Shown: piece after piece, positions 43,735 through 56,399 of the stretch | How positions within the stretch are numbered: position 1 is the first letter of the stretch | How the letters are laid out: each line of letters begins with the position of its first letter | Source: Mya arenaria | Taxonomy: Eukaryota > Mollusca > Bivalvia > Myida > Myidae | NCBI RefSeq assembly: GCF_026914265.1 | Contig: NC_069135.1 | Location: 62,300,738 to 62,364,737 of the forward strand | DNA: 64,000 bases | Direction of reading: 5' to 3' | The notes under the pieces: generated by a model | Told to the model about the DNA's origin: nothing | Database searches by the model: none | The model's input: only the letters and a program-made list of their open reading frames with translations | Program-made: the position numbers and the translations under genes

Positions 43735-45328
43735 ATGATAGGATACACAACAGCGCTGTATGCTTTGGCTGCCGCAACTTTGGTTAGTGCTGACCTTGGT
43801 AAGTTCTAGCGTTGACGTTGGTATCGTCTGATATTTGTATGCTTGTATTTGTTGTCTGAAAAACATTTTAAAGTGTCCACTAGCAATACATGTATATCAG
43901 TAGTGTTAATATTGTTTATTCCTTATATTGTCTCTAAAAACATACTCATATCGACAATTATTTATTCTTAAGTGTGTTGTTTTTATATTGAGAACAGTCG
44001 ATACTATAATTTAAATCAATAAATACACAAATGAAAATGACAAATCCAATTAATATTTATTTCTATGATGTTACCGCACACAGAGATGCGTTGAAAACTA
44101 CTCTAGGAAAATAATGTATAGTAGAGTGTATCATGCCTGTTTACATATATGAGTCAATTTGCTAACAATAATATTTACTTACCAGGAGTTCTTAGCCCAG
44201 AAGAACGATGTAACATGGTCGGTGGCGTGTTTCCGCACCCTACGGAATGTCAAGCCTTTTACAACTGCAGTGTCCGTTACACACATGGGATTCCTCGTTT
44301 CTTCGAGCAACACCTTGTTGAATGTCCCTACCCCAAGCTGTTCAACACCGAGACAAATCAGTGTGACTTATTTGAGAATGTCAAATGTGGAACCAGGACA
44401 GAGATCAAGGATGGATGTAAGTTGACTTATAAAAAATAAATTCAAATCCATAATACATAGGTAATACCACTTTGAACACCAACAGATATCATATATTTAT
44501 TCAACTCTGATTTGTCGACACATCATATGTAGCTTCTAGAAGTTAAAACTGACCAACATGCAATAGCATTATTGGTATGATACACCCAAACTAATGAAAA
44601 AATAAATAGTACTATGTTGTTTGTCAGGCCAATACAGATACAACCAGTGTCCCGTTGCTCACTGTAGACCCTGCAGTGTCGACCTTCCAAGTTGTATAGG
44701 CAAACGTGACGGAATTAACGTTCACCCAGTCAAACTTTGGAGTCCATTCTACGCCGTATGCTACAAAGAACGCACGATCAAAGAGGAGCGATGCCAAGCT
44801 GACGAAAATGGCCGAACACAGTTGTTCCATCCGGAAAGGAACGAATGCGTTTCATTATATATGATTCCTCGAGAACACGGGGGAATGTTGCCCGAGTGCG
44901 GTACAAAAAAGGACGGGTTCTATCGGGATGAGTTTGGGCGATGTGATCGATATGTGCGTTGCCAGGGAGGAAAATATATTGGCACGGTGAAATGTGCGGT
45001 TGAAGAGGTGTTCGATGACACAAAGGGCGGCTGCGTTCTGCAAGAGAAAGCATGCAGACCCTGCGGAAGACTTGACCTTTGGTGAGTGTCCTTAAATGTT
45101 GTGATTAATATTAATAGTCATGATAAAAATCTCTATTGTTAGTCTTAACACTTAATCCCTATGATTTAAGTTATTTATGTACGAAGGTGTAGTGCTTTAA
45201 AGCTGCATTATGTCAATAAATACATTTGAGCCGTGTTTAATTGATTTTGCATTTGAGATACTTAGTAATGCAATCCGTATTATCATAGCAGTTCTAACAA
45301 TTAAAACAATATCTATATTTTCAGCTGA
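43735..45328 (+). CDS. Secreted chitin-binding protein, three CBM14 domains (gene 1)
   Basis: Four exons: 43735-43798, 44186-44416, 44628-45081, 45325-45328, giving 250 residues. All introns have GT-AG ends and phases agree (1, 1, 2). Exon 1 encodes only the signal peptide MIGYTTALYALAAATLVSAD. Exon 2 carries a six-cysteine Peritrophin-A (CBM14) domain (RCNMVGGVFPHPTEC… FYNC … CPYPKLFN … CDLFENVKC). Exon 3 carries two more, including RDGINV…YAVCYKERTI…CQADENGRTQLFHPERNEC and GRCDRYVRCQGGKYIGTVKC…VFDDTKGGC. The last exon adds only Cys and the stop. CBM14 domains bind chitin; in molluscs such proteins occur in shell matrix, gut lining and haemocytes. It lacks the first CBM14 domain of gene 2. 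AATAAA follows at 45476-45481. Confidence 0.9.
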
Positions 45329-45499
45329 GAAAACTATTTACACAAAAGAAAAAAAAAAGAAAACTTGGCGAACCGATTAATCCAAGATGGATAAGACATG
45401 TTAAATACATCAAAGTGTTGCTCTGAGTTGACCTCGTTGTGTTCGGTACACATCCTTGCAAGTTTACTTTTATAAAATAAACAAGGGATGCGCAACAGG

Positions 45500-47990
45500 A
45501 AATATTTTGAATTAAACTATAAGTACATTTGGTGTACAACATATTTATGTGCACTACATACATTCATATTAACATAAATACATTATTTATTTAGAAAATT
45601 TGTCTGAATGTGGAATTGATTGAGCGAACTGTTCGAATGGCGAATAAGTAAGAAGACTTGCGCCCAAACCAAGCGCATTGCTGCAATACAATGTACATGC
45701 GTGATTCCAAGTGCCTGCTACTATCAGTATAACACGATATTGACATATTAGGATCTAATAAATGAAAATAAAAGTCACTATTATTTTCAAATCCGATAAC
45801 TTTATTGACGCTTTACTTACTTTGTTTGCCTCGAATAATAATGCATGTTTAGTAGCCAATATTTTGACCCTGACTAAATGCACAATGTCAAAGCCAAACA
45901 TACACCCAAGCAAGAGATAAATAGCGTGCAGATCAACACAGACTTACCACACAAACATCTCAAAATATTTATTAAGAAATGTTGGAGTGACATGGTTCTG
46001 TGTCGTATAATGTCAGCTCCCCTTGATAATTGTGCATTTAAAGACATTTGTTGCATTATCCGTGTGGTGTTGTGGTGGTGTGTCGTTTGAGGTTCGGTTC
46101 GGCCATTAAACACGCTTGTTAGTTATTTTTGTATCTGCAGGACCCGTCCTAGCAATATTTGTACTGGCCATATCCGTATGGATATTGGTGCCGAATAAAA
46201 CGTTAAAATAGTTTATTTTTTAAACAATTGCTTATATGTTTGTCCATTATATGAATAAACGTATTTTCAAGGTATACTTAAAATTCATTGATATATCTAG
46301 CATAATATAACCCAACACTAATACTTGGCTTGGCAGGGTAAAACATCGATTATTTGTTGTCATAATATACCGCAATAGATGATACTTTGTTTTATATAAT
46401 TTACAAATTGATTACTTGTACTTGTATTAACAAACAAAGAAACAGGATACACCGCGTTCTTTAAAGATACAAAATCATTTACAGTAATTAATTTTTAAAG
46501 TCACAACAATTTTTTTAATGAAACGTGATTGTAAATAATACTCTGAATATTAGGCATTGATAATGTATTTACATTAATTTTCTCGACTCTGAATGTTTAA
46601 AGATGCACTCTTACTCCCAGATAAGATTTACCACAATTAATAATATATTTTTGATATTCCAACAAGGATGAATAAATGTCGAAAACAATGGTTCTTATGA
46701 AGGATATCGAGGTTAATTTAAAAAAAAAAATGTGCAGAAAACACGGTATATATTTGCACATTCTGCTATTAAATACACGGTTGCAATCTTGTTATCAGTA
46801 ATTAATATTTTCCATAAATGCATTATTTAGTTAAAGGTAGTTAACGGTTTATCAGTTAAAATCTATGTTTGTTATACATGTGTATGTATTGATTTTGAAT
46901 AAGAGTGCCACTTTTAGCTCATCAATGATAAAACTTGTTTAACCTTGAATTATGATGCATGAGTTATATCTGCACTTTTAAGAAGAAATGAATGCACGTT
47001 GGGAACGTGGTAACACGACCAAAATCCCGGTACAATATAATTTCCAAAGTGTCTTTTATCACTCAACAAACTAATTAATATGAATATTTCAGACAATAAG
47101 ATGCAGTCACGAACATCTCGTGAAATAAGAAAACATACCATGTTTTTTTAAAAAGGATTTATGTACATAAATCATGTTTTATGGCTTATGTTATAAGCAT
47201 GAGTAATTCATGTGAAACAAACAATGTGTGCATATCATTTCCTTGTATTTGTTTCGAATAAATGTCGGAAATATTGACAATGTTTAAACATCCAATTAAT
47301 GGTAATCATATCGTAGATCCTATATGTGCCAATGACAGTTTCTGATGTTGTTTCCCTTTTTCTTACTCTTTTTACTTTTTTCTCTTCCTTTGCGTTACGT
47401 ACTTGTTACTTTACAACCCCCGTTGCGTATCATTCAGATTATATGTATCCTCATAAGTAACAATTTTTGCTGTTTTATGTTCATGAACTGCGGAATTTCC
47501 CAGCTGCGCACTGATGAAATTAGCGGAGGAATTTGAGATGTGATTTCATTAATATGTGTTTGAATATAAAAGAACATTGTTTGTTTTTCAATCGGAAACG
47601 ATGGCAACTCATGATGTCATAAACCAACGTTTTAATCATAATATGTGAGAGTTTGACATTTAAAGCAATTTTAAATATTATCAAATTGCCACCACGTTTC
47701 ATCAAAAGACATACTGTAGAAATATACAAAACTATCTTACAACGTTGCGTATTTGATAGATATTAACGAGTAAAGTAGTTAGATGAAAAAAATCAATTTA
47801 CTTTCATGCATCGAAACATATCCGGATAACGTCATAATAAAAACAGTATTTATATATTTAAATAGATATTAGTCAAAGCAAAGGAAAAGCATTATGAACC
47901 ATTAAATTTAAATCAAGTAAATGGATTTTCAAGTTTTGCACATACGTCATTAAGGCGAACAAGTATTAAACTTCCTAGGCAAGCAAGAAA
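45500..47990. other. Intergenic region between the CBM14 paralogues
   Basis: No gene. It contains a diverged TTAA MITE (46594-46916) and, at 46135-46210, a curious open stretch after TTTTTGTATCTGCAG that reads PVLAIFVLAISVWILVPNKT and stops; it resembles a terminal exon with a membrane segment but has no partner exon and may be the 3' end of a retroposon. Confidence 0.5.
46594..46916. mobile_element. Diverged TTAA-family MITE
   Basis: Left end TTAAAGATGCACTCTTACTC and right end AATAAGAGTGCCACTTTT are related to the ends of 2287-3060. The interior has the family features of AACAATGGTT and a short (A)n. Confidence 0.6.
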
Positions 47991-48021
47991 AAACAACCTA
48001 CAGGCGGTTAACGAACAACTA

Positions 48022-48035
48022 TTTATACTCGCATC
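48022..48035 (+). promoter_or_regulatory. TATA box and core promoter of CBM14 gene 2
   Basis: TTTATACTCGCATC, shared with gene 1 (see 43525). The leader to the ATG at 48255 would be about 200 nt and contains upstream ATGs. Confidence 0.6.
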
Positions 48036-48254
48036 CTACAACTGTTTGCCATTCACAAATCGAAAATTCAGATGTATCATATCAAGTCTAACTTTGCTAT
48101 ACCGAGGACTGTACTTTTTTAAACAACAACATTACATAACATAGTTTACAACATTTAAAGGATTTTTGTTTTCCGATATATTTTGTATACTGTAATATAC
48201 AGAACATAACTAAATAAACACAATATAACACAAAAAAAGCTTCAAAGAGCAGCA

Positions 48255-50040
48255 ATGATTGGATACACAACAGCGCTGTTTGCTTTGGTCGCCGCAACTT
48301 TGGTCATTGCCGGCAAAGACGAACTCGTGAAATGCACCCCGGGTGTAGATGAGATCATCGGAAAGGCCGACTGTACGGGATACTACTTGTGTGTGTTCGG
48401 GAAGGCAATGGATATGACGCCTTGTCCTCCTGGCTATGTGTTCAGCTCCAGCTCCAAAGTTTGTGTTCCTAAAGGTTCTATTAAGGATGACTGCAAGAAA
48501 ACAACAGAGGGAAGCGGCGGCTACATGACCGTATTGTCCGAAAAAGGTTAGCTTTAGCTATTTTGTTGTTCTGCCATTTTGTATCGTTTTAATGTTAGCT
48601 GCTGACTAGTACCCTATATCAATAAAGGAGAACGTTACGATTTTATACACATGTACACATAACTAATTATCTGTTGCTTGGATTTTACTTCAATTAAAAA
48701 CAATTTAGACCACAAATCAAATAAATTATTGCATACATCCAGATTCAATGCAACGAATATTCATTTTGCTAATATTGCATTACACAGAAATGCTTTAACA
48801 TCATATTATTTATATAGTGAATTGCATTTTTGCATTTTTAAAGTAAACGTCAGCTGAGAAAAATCATATTTGCTATTCAGGGCATCTTAGCCCAGAGGAA
48901 CGATGTAGCATTGACAGTGATGATGTATTTCCACACCCCACGGAATGCCAGGCCTTCTACAATTGTAGTGTCTATAACAAACCAAGCATGTACCAAATCT
49001 TTGAACAACATCTTGATGAATGTCCGTACCCCCAGCTGTTTAACACAGACCAAACAATGTGACCATTTTGAGAATGTCACATGTGGAACCAGGACGGAAT
49101 TTAAGGATGGATGTAAGTTCCTGATTCAAGATTGTAAAATAGAATATTAAAATTTCCACTATGACAAAGAGCTCTTTTTAGTATATCTCATTAAAAACGG
49201 GATTCACTTTATTAAGTAACGACCATTACATGTGATTTATAACATAAGACCAACGTATATATGATTCTGCATCCCTCAGGTCAATACAAACGCAACAAGT
49301 GCATCATTTCCCACTGTATCCCTTGTGTATACCGATTACCAAACTGTGAAGGTAAAGGTGATGGGATAAACGTTGACCCAGTCAGACTATGGACTCCATA
49401 CTACGCCGTGTGCTACAAGGAACGCTTTGATAAAAAGGACCAATGCCAAGTTGACGAAGACGGCCGAACACAGTTTTTCCATCCGGAAAGAAACGAATGC
49501 GTTCCATTAGATATGATTCCCCGAGAACACGGAGGACTAATGCCCGAGTGCGGTACGAAAGTAAACGGGGGTTTTCTGGATGTTTTCGGACGATGTGATC
49601 GTTATGCATATTGTCAGGGTGGGAAATACATTGGCACGATCAAATGTGATGTTGGAGAAGTGTTCGATGAACTGAAAGGAGGATGCGTTCCTGAACGTAA
49701 TGCGTGTGGAGTCTGCAGCACACATAGCAATTGGTAAATATGTTAAGATATTGTTTTACAGTTTGTAGTGCATACAACGTTATGTTTTTCAGATATATAT
49801 TTTTATATTACAAGCATACTTTGAGAGGCGAATTGGTCAAATCTTTAATGGACATTACACAAAAAAGTGGATATAACCCTTATACCAAATGAATTGAACA
49901 AGACTACAGTTGTTTGCAAAAATATTGATAATTGATTATATAACCTGTTTGAATTTTTCAGTTCAACAAGTTTCTTGCGTGATGGTCGTTGTGAAATTGA
50001 TAATGAAGGGAAAAGAAAGGAGTCGCCAAGACAAACATAA
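48255..50040 (+). CDS. Secreted chitin-binding protein, four CBM14 domains, with frameshift (gene 2)
   Basis: Exons 48255-48546, 48881-49112, 49280-49733 and 49962-50040, all with GT-AG introns in the same phases as gene 1. Exon 1 encodes the signal peptide MIGYTTALFALVAATLVIAG and a complete extra CBM14 domain (CTPGVDEIIGKADCTGYYLC … CPPGYVFSSSSKVC). Exons 2 and 3 match the three domains of gene 1. The last exon is longer than in gene 1 and ends CEIDNEGKRKESPRQT. Exon 2 is 2 nt short relative to gene 1 near 49048-49058, so the frame meets TGA at 49060 after 157 residues. The summed exon length, 1057, is also two short of a multiple of three. The downstream coding sequence is otherwise intact, so this is either a very recent lesion or a sequence error. 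AATAAA at 50279-50284. Confidence 0.88.
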
Positions 50041-50299
50041 GCTGTGATTTTTAATAATGACAGAATCACGTCACGTGAGGTCAAGTGATAAAATGACTGT
50101 TACATGATTAAAATGTTGCTCAAATGGGCTTTCTAAAATACAGAAAAACCTATTTCAACATCACAGGTCTTCTTAAAAACGTTTAATACTTGTGTTAAAA
50201 GTGTATTTGGCAAAATGTTTTCATTGAATGGTTGCTTCTCTAACTCTGTGGTTTGTATGTTAATCAAGATATAATCTTAATAAACAATAACTTTACTAA

Positions 50300-52630
50300 T
50301 GTATCATTGTATTCTATATTGACAATGTGAAAACAATGCAAGAAGTGACTTGAAAGGTTAGCTGATATTTATCAGATAGGATAGGGTAAAAACAGAAAAA
50401 TAAGCGGATTAAAAAAACAATATCTGCTTTGATTCGATGTACATTATAATCATTATGTAATATGTATATTCGTTGTAAAAAAACTACAAAACTTGTTATA
50501 TTATAAATTACTTTTGCCATGTGCAGTGCATTTGAAGTCCATGCATTTCTTTAATAAAACTGCGAAATTCATTTTATTTCATTATCTTCCTCCGAGCACT
50601 TATTTTATTCCTTGCCAGTATCACACGGTGAATTTTCTTTACAGAACGGAAATACAGTTATGCAAACATAAAATTAAAATTTATAAACATGTTTATGAAA
50701 TCTAAAGATAAGCATATCATAAAGTGATCGTTATAATTCTACAATTCTTTTGATCTGTCAGCTTTTTTAACATTTTTCATATTAAACTTATCTATGTTAC
50801 TCAGAGCTTTGCTGTATAGATCAGCACTTTCCATATACAACTTATATATTTTACTAAGAGCTTTGCTGTATAGAATCTCGCCACCGGGGACTCAGAAATA
50901 TTTGTTTCTTCTCATATACTAGATGTGTACATTAAAGAAGACTGATAAAATAATCCAAAAGTAAAAAGTACAGGTCTCAGTTTGAATAAGGTTTTCATTG
51001 ACATAAATGGTAGGTATAACACTGTTAAACCCGCCAGACTAGCAGCTAACAGGAAGAGTTTCATTCGTATGTATATTTAGTGTAATCGAGCATGAGAAAC
51101 TTTTATATACTGTTGAACACGGACGTTAACTTTTTCCGTCCTGTTATAGATTTCATTCGCCTTTCAACTGTACAAAAATTTAACGCAGGTGTAAATAAAT
51201 CCACAATCACGAAAATCTTGTTCTGAGGTAAAAAAAGAAATCAATCCATTTAATATAATTCATAACAAAGTTTGATTAAGGTTTTTAAAAAAGCAACAGA
51301 TACATAAATTAGATCTTATGGGTATGTAGGTTTAAGAAAAGTGGCGAAAAAAACAGCGCTCGTACAGGGCTACGCCCCATGCGGTTGCTATTCGAACATG
51401 CCTTATAGTTTTCGCGATTGCTTAAACAACTTTACATAGGGTCACACAAAGAACAGTCATTTGATTTATTTGTTATTTGTTCCAAGCGTTACCAAATGAC
51501 GTTTTAACGATAGTTTCTCCGACTTTATCATTTTGACGGTTTGAACTTAAGGAACAGTTCTGATGATTTCTTAAATATGACATTGGGACCCAGTCTCACG
51601 AACAATTTAAAGGCACTTATAGCTTGCTCAATCAATGCAGAATATGATAAGAAAATGCTTTGAAATAAATTATGAAGATTCCCAATTTAAAGAGTTCTGA
51701 GACCCTTTAAGGAACTTGTCACAGTGAACTAGTTTTTATTATTAAGAATAAAGTAGAATGAATCCCTTTATATAATGGAATAAGCTGCTTTAACGTTTTA
51801 TGCAAAATATTTTCAAGAAATCGAGACCAAATTCAGACGCAAAAGATGACTTAGTATTCTTTAAAGCCATTCGAAAAGAATAGTCAAGATGTTTGTTCGA
51901 ATCTTGGCGACTTAAAAAATCGTTAAGTTATTTATAAATAAAGCGCTCAGTTTCTAACAAGATAATTATATATTCATTTCAACAATTTAAAAGAGCACCA
52001 CTCAAGGATCATTTCCTTGCAGCCTTGTGTACCACAGCGGTTTAGGGAATGTCATTTCAATGATAGATAATCATGAAAGTGAGTTTATTGCTTCTTACAA
52101 TACTTTTTTTGGTTAAGAACAAATGCCATTATATCTAATTTTGTTCTTCAACAAATTTTCTTTAACAAGGATGTATATGTATGGCACGATTCGATTATAT
52201 ATACCCACTTTAAACTAAAGTTTAAGCAAACATACTTATATGACTTGTCTGTAAAAATAATTCTGCAGAGGCAAATGTGGATGTTGTTTTTTCTCCAAAA
52301 TATTGTGCCATATACTCAAGCAATCAGTGCTTTTTCAATATATTTTAACAATGATCTCTTATTCAAACTTTGAAAATTATTAAGCAAAAATGTATTATCG
52401 TTGGGTTTTTTTTGGTAATAATGTGAAAACTTTATAAACATAATCTGATAAGATGCATAAAGTCATAGCGAATAGTGTTTTATTAATATGAACTCGGTAT
52501 ATGAATCACATTCACACTTGAATAAAACATGTTATTGCATAAATTGTTTTGTTCCCGAAACATGCTAGGACTTAACTACTGTATTTGAATGTGCTAATAT
52601 TCCCCTTCTGTTAAATATATTGCGGACATG
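50300..52630. other. No gene recognised; one 67-bp duplication
   Basis: AT-rich. At 50765-50875 a unit with TTACTCAGAGCTTTGCTGTATAGA is duplicated. A GC-richer patch at 51345-51400 has no tRNA fold or open frame. Confidence 0.55.
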
Positions 52631-52639
52631 TTTTGTCTA

Positions 52640-53470
52640 CATGACAGTTAGTTCATACCTAAGACGGCAGCCTATAGATCAAAACATGACCAATGACAGT
52701 TAGCTTATACCCAGGACGGTAGTCTATAGGCAAACATGACCAATGACAGTAAGCTTATACCCGAGACGGCAGCCTATAGATCAAAACATGACCTATGACA
52801 GTTAGCTCATACCCAAGACGGCAGCCTATAGATCAAAACATGACCAATGACAGTTAGCTTATACCCAGGACGGTAGTCTATAGGCAAACATGACCAATGA
52901 CAGTTAGTTCATACCCAAGACGGCAGCCTATAGATTAAAACATGACCAATGACAGTTAGCTTATACCCAGGACGGTAGTCTATAGGCAAACATGACCAAT
53001 GACAGTTAGCTTATACCCGAGACGGCAGCCTATAGGCCAACATGACCAATGACAGTTAGTTCATACCAAAGACGGCTGTCTATAGGCCAACATGACTTAT
53101 GACAGTTACCTCATGCCCAAGACGGCAGCCTATAGGCCAACATGACTTATGAAAGTTAGCTCATACCCAAGACGGCAGCCTGTAGGCCAACATGACTATT
53201 GACAGTAAGCTCATACCCAAGTCTTCAGCCTATAGGCCAACTTGACTTATTACAACTTATTACAACTAGCTCATACACTCTTTATATTTTCGTAACTTTT
53301 GACAGTAAGATCATATCCAAACCTTTACCCTAAACACCTACATGGCTTATGGCAGTTATTTCCTACCCAAACCTTCAGCCTTTAGGCCAACATGACTTAA
53401 TAGAGTATCTTTTACTTTAGTCTTCAGCCTACAGGCCATCATGACTTGTGACAGCTAGCTCATACCCAAG
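52640..53470. repeat. 50/52-bp minisatellite with dimeric higher-order pattern
   Basis: About 16 units of the type TGACAGTTAGCTCATACCCA followed by AGACGGCAGCCTATAGG and CCAACATGAC. Starts at 52643, 52695, 52745, 52797, 52849, 52899, 52951, 53001. Two unit types alternate: 52-bp (…GGCAGCCTATAGATCAAAA) and 50-bp (…GGTAGTCTATAGGCAAA), giving a dimer of about 102 bp. Units on the right are more diverged. Confidence 0.92.
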
Positions 53471-53904
53471 CCTTGTAGCATATACGTGAGAATATACAAA
53501 AGTTATGCACGACCAAGCAAATACCATAATATAGATATATAAAGCAATTAAACAGAATGAAATGCATAATAAGTCGTAGAATTTCAAAATTGAGACGAAA
53601 ACGTTTAGTTTATCATAGGTCTCACTTTTTGCATTCATTTAAGCTGCTATTGATATATTGTGGTTTTGTGTTAACAAAAATAAGAATGCGATATGAAGTG
53701 CTTAATTGCATGCATAATGAAACATAAAAAAATGGGTTTGATGTACGTGGGTTTTGGTAAGTTTGGTAAAGTGAAAATGGAGACGAGAGGAGAGAAGTGT
53801 GACAGTTCAATGCCAAGAAAGAGACACAGAAGGTATTAGGTTTAATAAGCTCAAAGTATGTTAGATAAGCGGATGTAGGTTTTTCCTTAAGTTGATGCAT
53901 ACTT

Positions 53905-54190
53905 TGATAAGATTTACCTTTTGCGTTTTATCTTTATTAAGGATTGTTGGGATAAGAGTGAGGTTGGTGCATATTAACTGGTTCAAACCCCCAGTAAATT
54001 TACATTTTACTGACCGTTCCAAGGCGGTACCTAACAATTCTTGATAAACATACCTAGTTTTTTATATATAATATTATGCACTGTGCTGTTTGTGGAGTTT
54101 TGTGCTGTTCTTCCATGTTTCTTGTTTGTGATTTTATGTTCTATGTCTTTGGCGTTTACCCAGTGCCACTAAACCGGGTTTATGATTAAA
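53905..54190 (-). repeat. Dispersed repeat R, uninterrupted copy
   Basis: On the minus strand: CATAAACCCGGTTTAGTGGC, AAAGACATAGAACATAAAA, then TATATATAAAAAACTAGG, GTATGTTTATCAAGAATTG, GCGGTACC-type stretch, GGTCAGTAAAATGTAAATTT, and AACCTCACTCTTATCCCAAC. It serves as the empty-site reference for the fold-back insertion at 16843. A tRNA-like GGTTTGAACC lies inside. Confidence 0.75.
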
Positions 54191-55064
54191 CCTTTTGCTG
54201 CTGAGCTTGTTTCTGTAGCTTTTCGCATCATTTTTTTCAATCTCGTTTTTCTTTATAATATTTGTTAGTTGACATTTTAAGTCCGGCATTATCCATTGTG
54301 TGAACTAATATATGATTAAACTGGATCAAATACCTTTCTGAATAAACAAAAAGATTACCCCATTTGTAAGTCATCAAACATTAACATTGTCAAAAAGGTC
54401 ACCGAGAACATTAACAGCTAACAATAGAGGTAACATGTATGCTACGCTACGAAATGACGACACACAATCAAAAGCGCTGCCCCACCTTATTTCTCGAACA
54501 AGTTATCGCAGAACATGATTAAGCTGAACTCATTCTATTTGTTGTAAATGAAATTATTTATGAGAACATTGATTAACTATTTAAAATCTTAAAATAAACA
54601 TTAAGTAAGAATATTGACTAAATAAAATATGAGATTTAAGCTTGTTATTTTAAAACTTTTTTCGATACAGTAATGTTTTCAAAACTTCCCAGAATACGTT
54701 GAGAATGTGTGCTTATGACAAAGATTTCATTCAAATCATGTGAATTCTGATAACCTCCTTGTATACAAAAAGGCAGTATAATTAACTTTCTATGGTTTTT
54801 GCATTGGTCCAATTCTTGCAACAGCTTTTTCAAAAAGCATTTGGCTTACATGAAATAAAATTTATTATCTCTACAACAATGCGATGTATGTGGTCTGAAA
54901 ACCACCAACTGCTGGAGCATCAAAATGTTTGTCTACATCATAAACGTATTACAAACTGCAATCCTTTCACTATACCTTGCCATTTACATAAATGAAATCA
55001 TAAGCAGTCTAAAGTTTAACGATTTTACAGCAGAGAGAGTTTTCAGTACCTTAAAAGAAGCCTG

Positions 55065-55430
55065 TTTAGAAGCACAAGGAGAGGGCATAATGGACAATGA
55101 AGGGGAGACACAGACGTAGAAACACAACCTACCCCGACATTCAGACTTTCCCAGTACAGGTAGTCAAACAACCGAACATAAACCCTATTTAGAAGCACAA
55201 GGAGAGGGCATAATGGACAATAAACGAGAGACACAGACGTACAAACACCACTTACCCCAGACATTCAGACTTTCCCAGTACATGTAGTCAAACAACCGAA
55301 CATAAACCCTTTTTAGAAGCACAAGGAGAGGGCATAATGGACAATAAACGAGAGACACAGACGTACAAACACCACTTACCCCCGACATTCAGACTTTCCC
55401 AGTACATGTAGTCAAACAAAACTGTTTTTT
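55065..55430 (-). repeat. 123-bp repeat, inverted arm
   Basis: Three minus-oriented copies of a unit whose plus copies fill 55535-56380. Spacing 123-124 bp. Contains on the minus strand GTTTGACTACATGTACTGGG and TCTACGTCTGTGTCTC. Confidence 0.9.
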
Positions 55431-55534
55431 AAAGCCTGTTATGATGTATAAGGTAAAGCACTAAACGACACTCAATAAGCGACACAAATGTAGAAACGCA
55501 GAGCCATGACATTGTTGTACGATTGCTTTTTATT

Positions 55535-56380
55535 TGTCTACCTCGGTCAGGGTCGTTTAGGCCTTTGCCTTGTGCTTCTGAACAAGTTTGTTTTTGTTCG
55601 ATTGCTTTTCTACATGCACTGGTATAGTCTGAATGTCGTGGGTAAGTTGTGTTTGTACGTCTGTGTCTCTCTTTCAGGGTCGTTTATATCTTGCCGTTTA
55701 CTTTTTACAGGGTTTTTGTTCGATTGTTTGACTACATGTACCAGGAAAGTCTGATTGTCGTGGGTAGGTGGTGTTTCTACGTCTGTATCTCTCGTTCAGT
55801 GTTGTTTAGGTATTGCCTTGTGCTTCTGAACAGGGTTTTTGTTCGATTGTTTGACTACATGTACTGGGAAAGTATGAATGTCGTGGGTAGGTGGTGTTTC
55901 TACGTCTGTGTCTCTCGTTCAGTGTCGTTTAGGTATTGCCTTGTGCTTCTGAACAGGGTTTTTGTTCGATTGTTTGACTACATGTATTGGGAAAGTATGT
56001 ATGTCGGAGGTATGTGTGGTTTGTATGTCTGTGTCTCTCGTTCAGTGTCGTTTAGGTATTGCCTTGTGCTTCTGAACAGGGTTTTTGTTCGATTGTTTGA
56101 CTACATGTACTGAAAAAGTATGTATGTCGGAGGTATGTGTGGTTTGTACGTCTGTGTCTCTCGTTCAGTGTCGTTTAGGTATTGCCTTGTGCTTCTGAAC
56201 AGGGTTTATGTTTGATTGTTTGCCTACATATACTGGGAAAGTCTGAATGTCGGGGGTATGTGTGGTTTGTACGTCTGTGTCTCTCGTGTAGGGTCGATAA
56301 GGCCCTTGTCGTGTGCATCTTCACAAGGGTTATGTTCGATTGTTTAACTACTGGGCTAGATCCGGTAGTTTCCATTGTAT
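55535..56380 (+). repeat. 123-bp repeat, direct arm
   Basis: Six to seven plus-oriented copies; three successive ones start exactly 123 bp apart (AGGTATTGCC at 55808, 55931, 56054). As 123 is 41 codons, a frame stays open for 154 codons (55649-56113), reading 41-residue repeats with FRYCLVLLNRVFVRLFDYMY. No signal peptide or promoter suggests that it is expressed as protein, though a hydrophobic repeat protein cannot be excluded. Confidence 0.9.
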
Positions 56381-56399
56381 TATTATCTTATAAATAAAA

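Noticed and set aside
44778..45053. Antisense frames of 60-90 codons over the CBM14 exons
   Set aside because: Shadows of the well-supported plus-strand exons; same for 49382-49725.
51345..51400. Possible tRNA gene in a GC-richer patch with GGTTGCTATTCGAAC
   Set aside because: No acceptor-stem pairing or proper A box at the needed distance.
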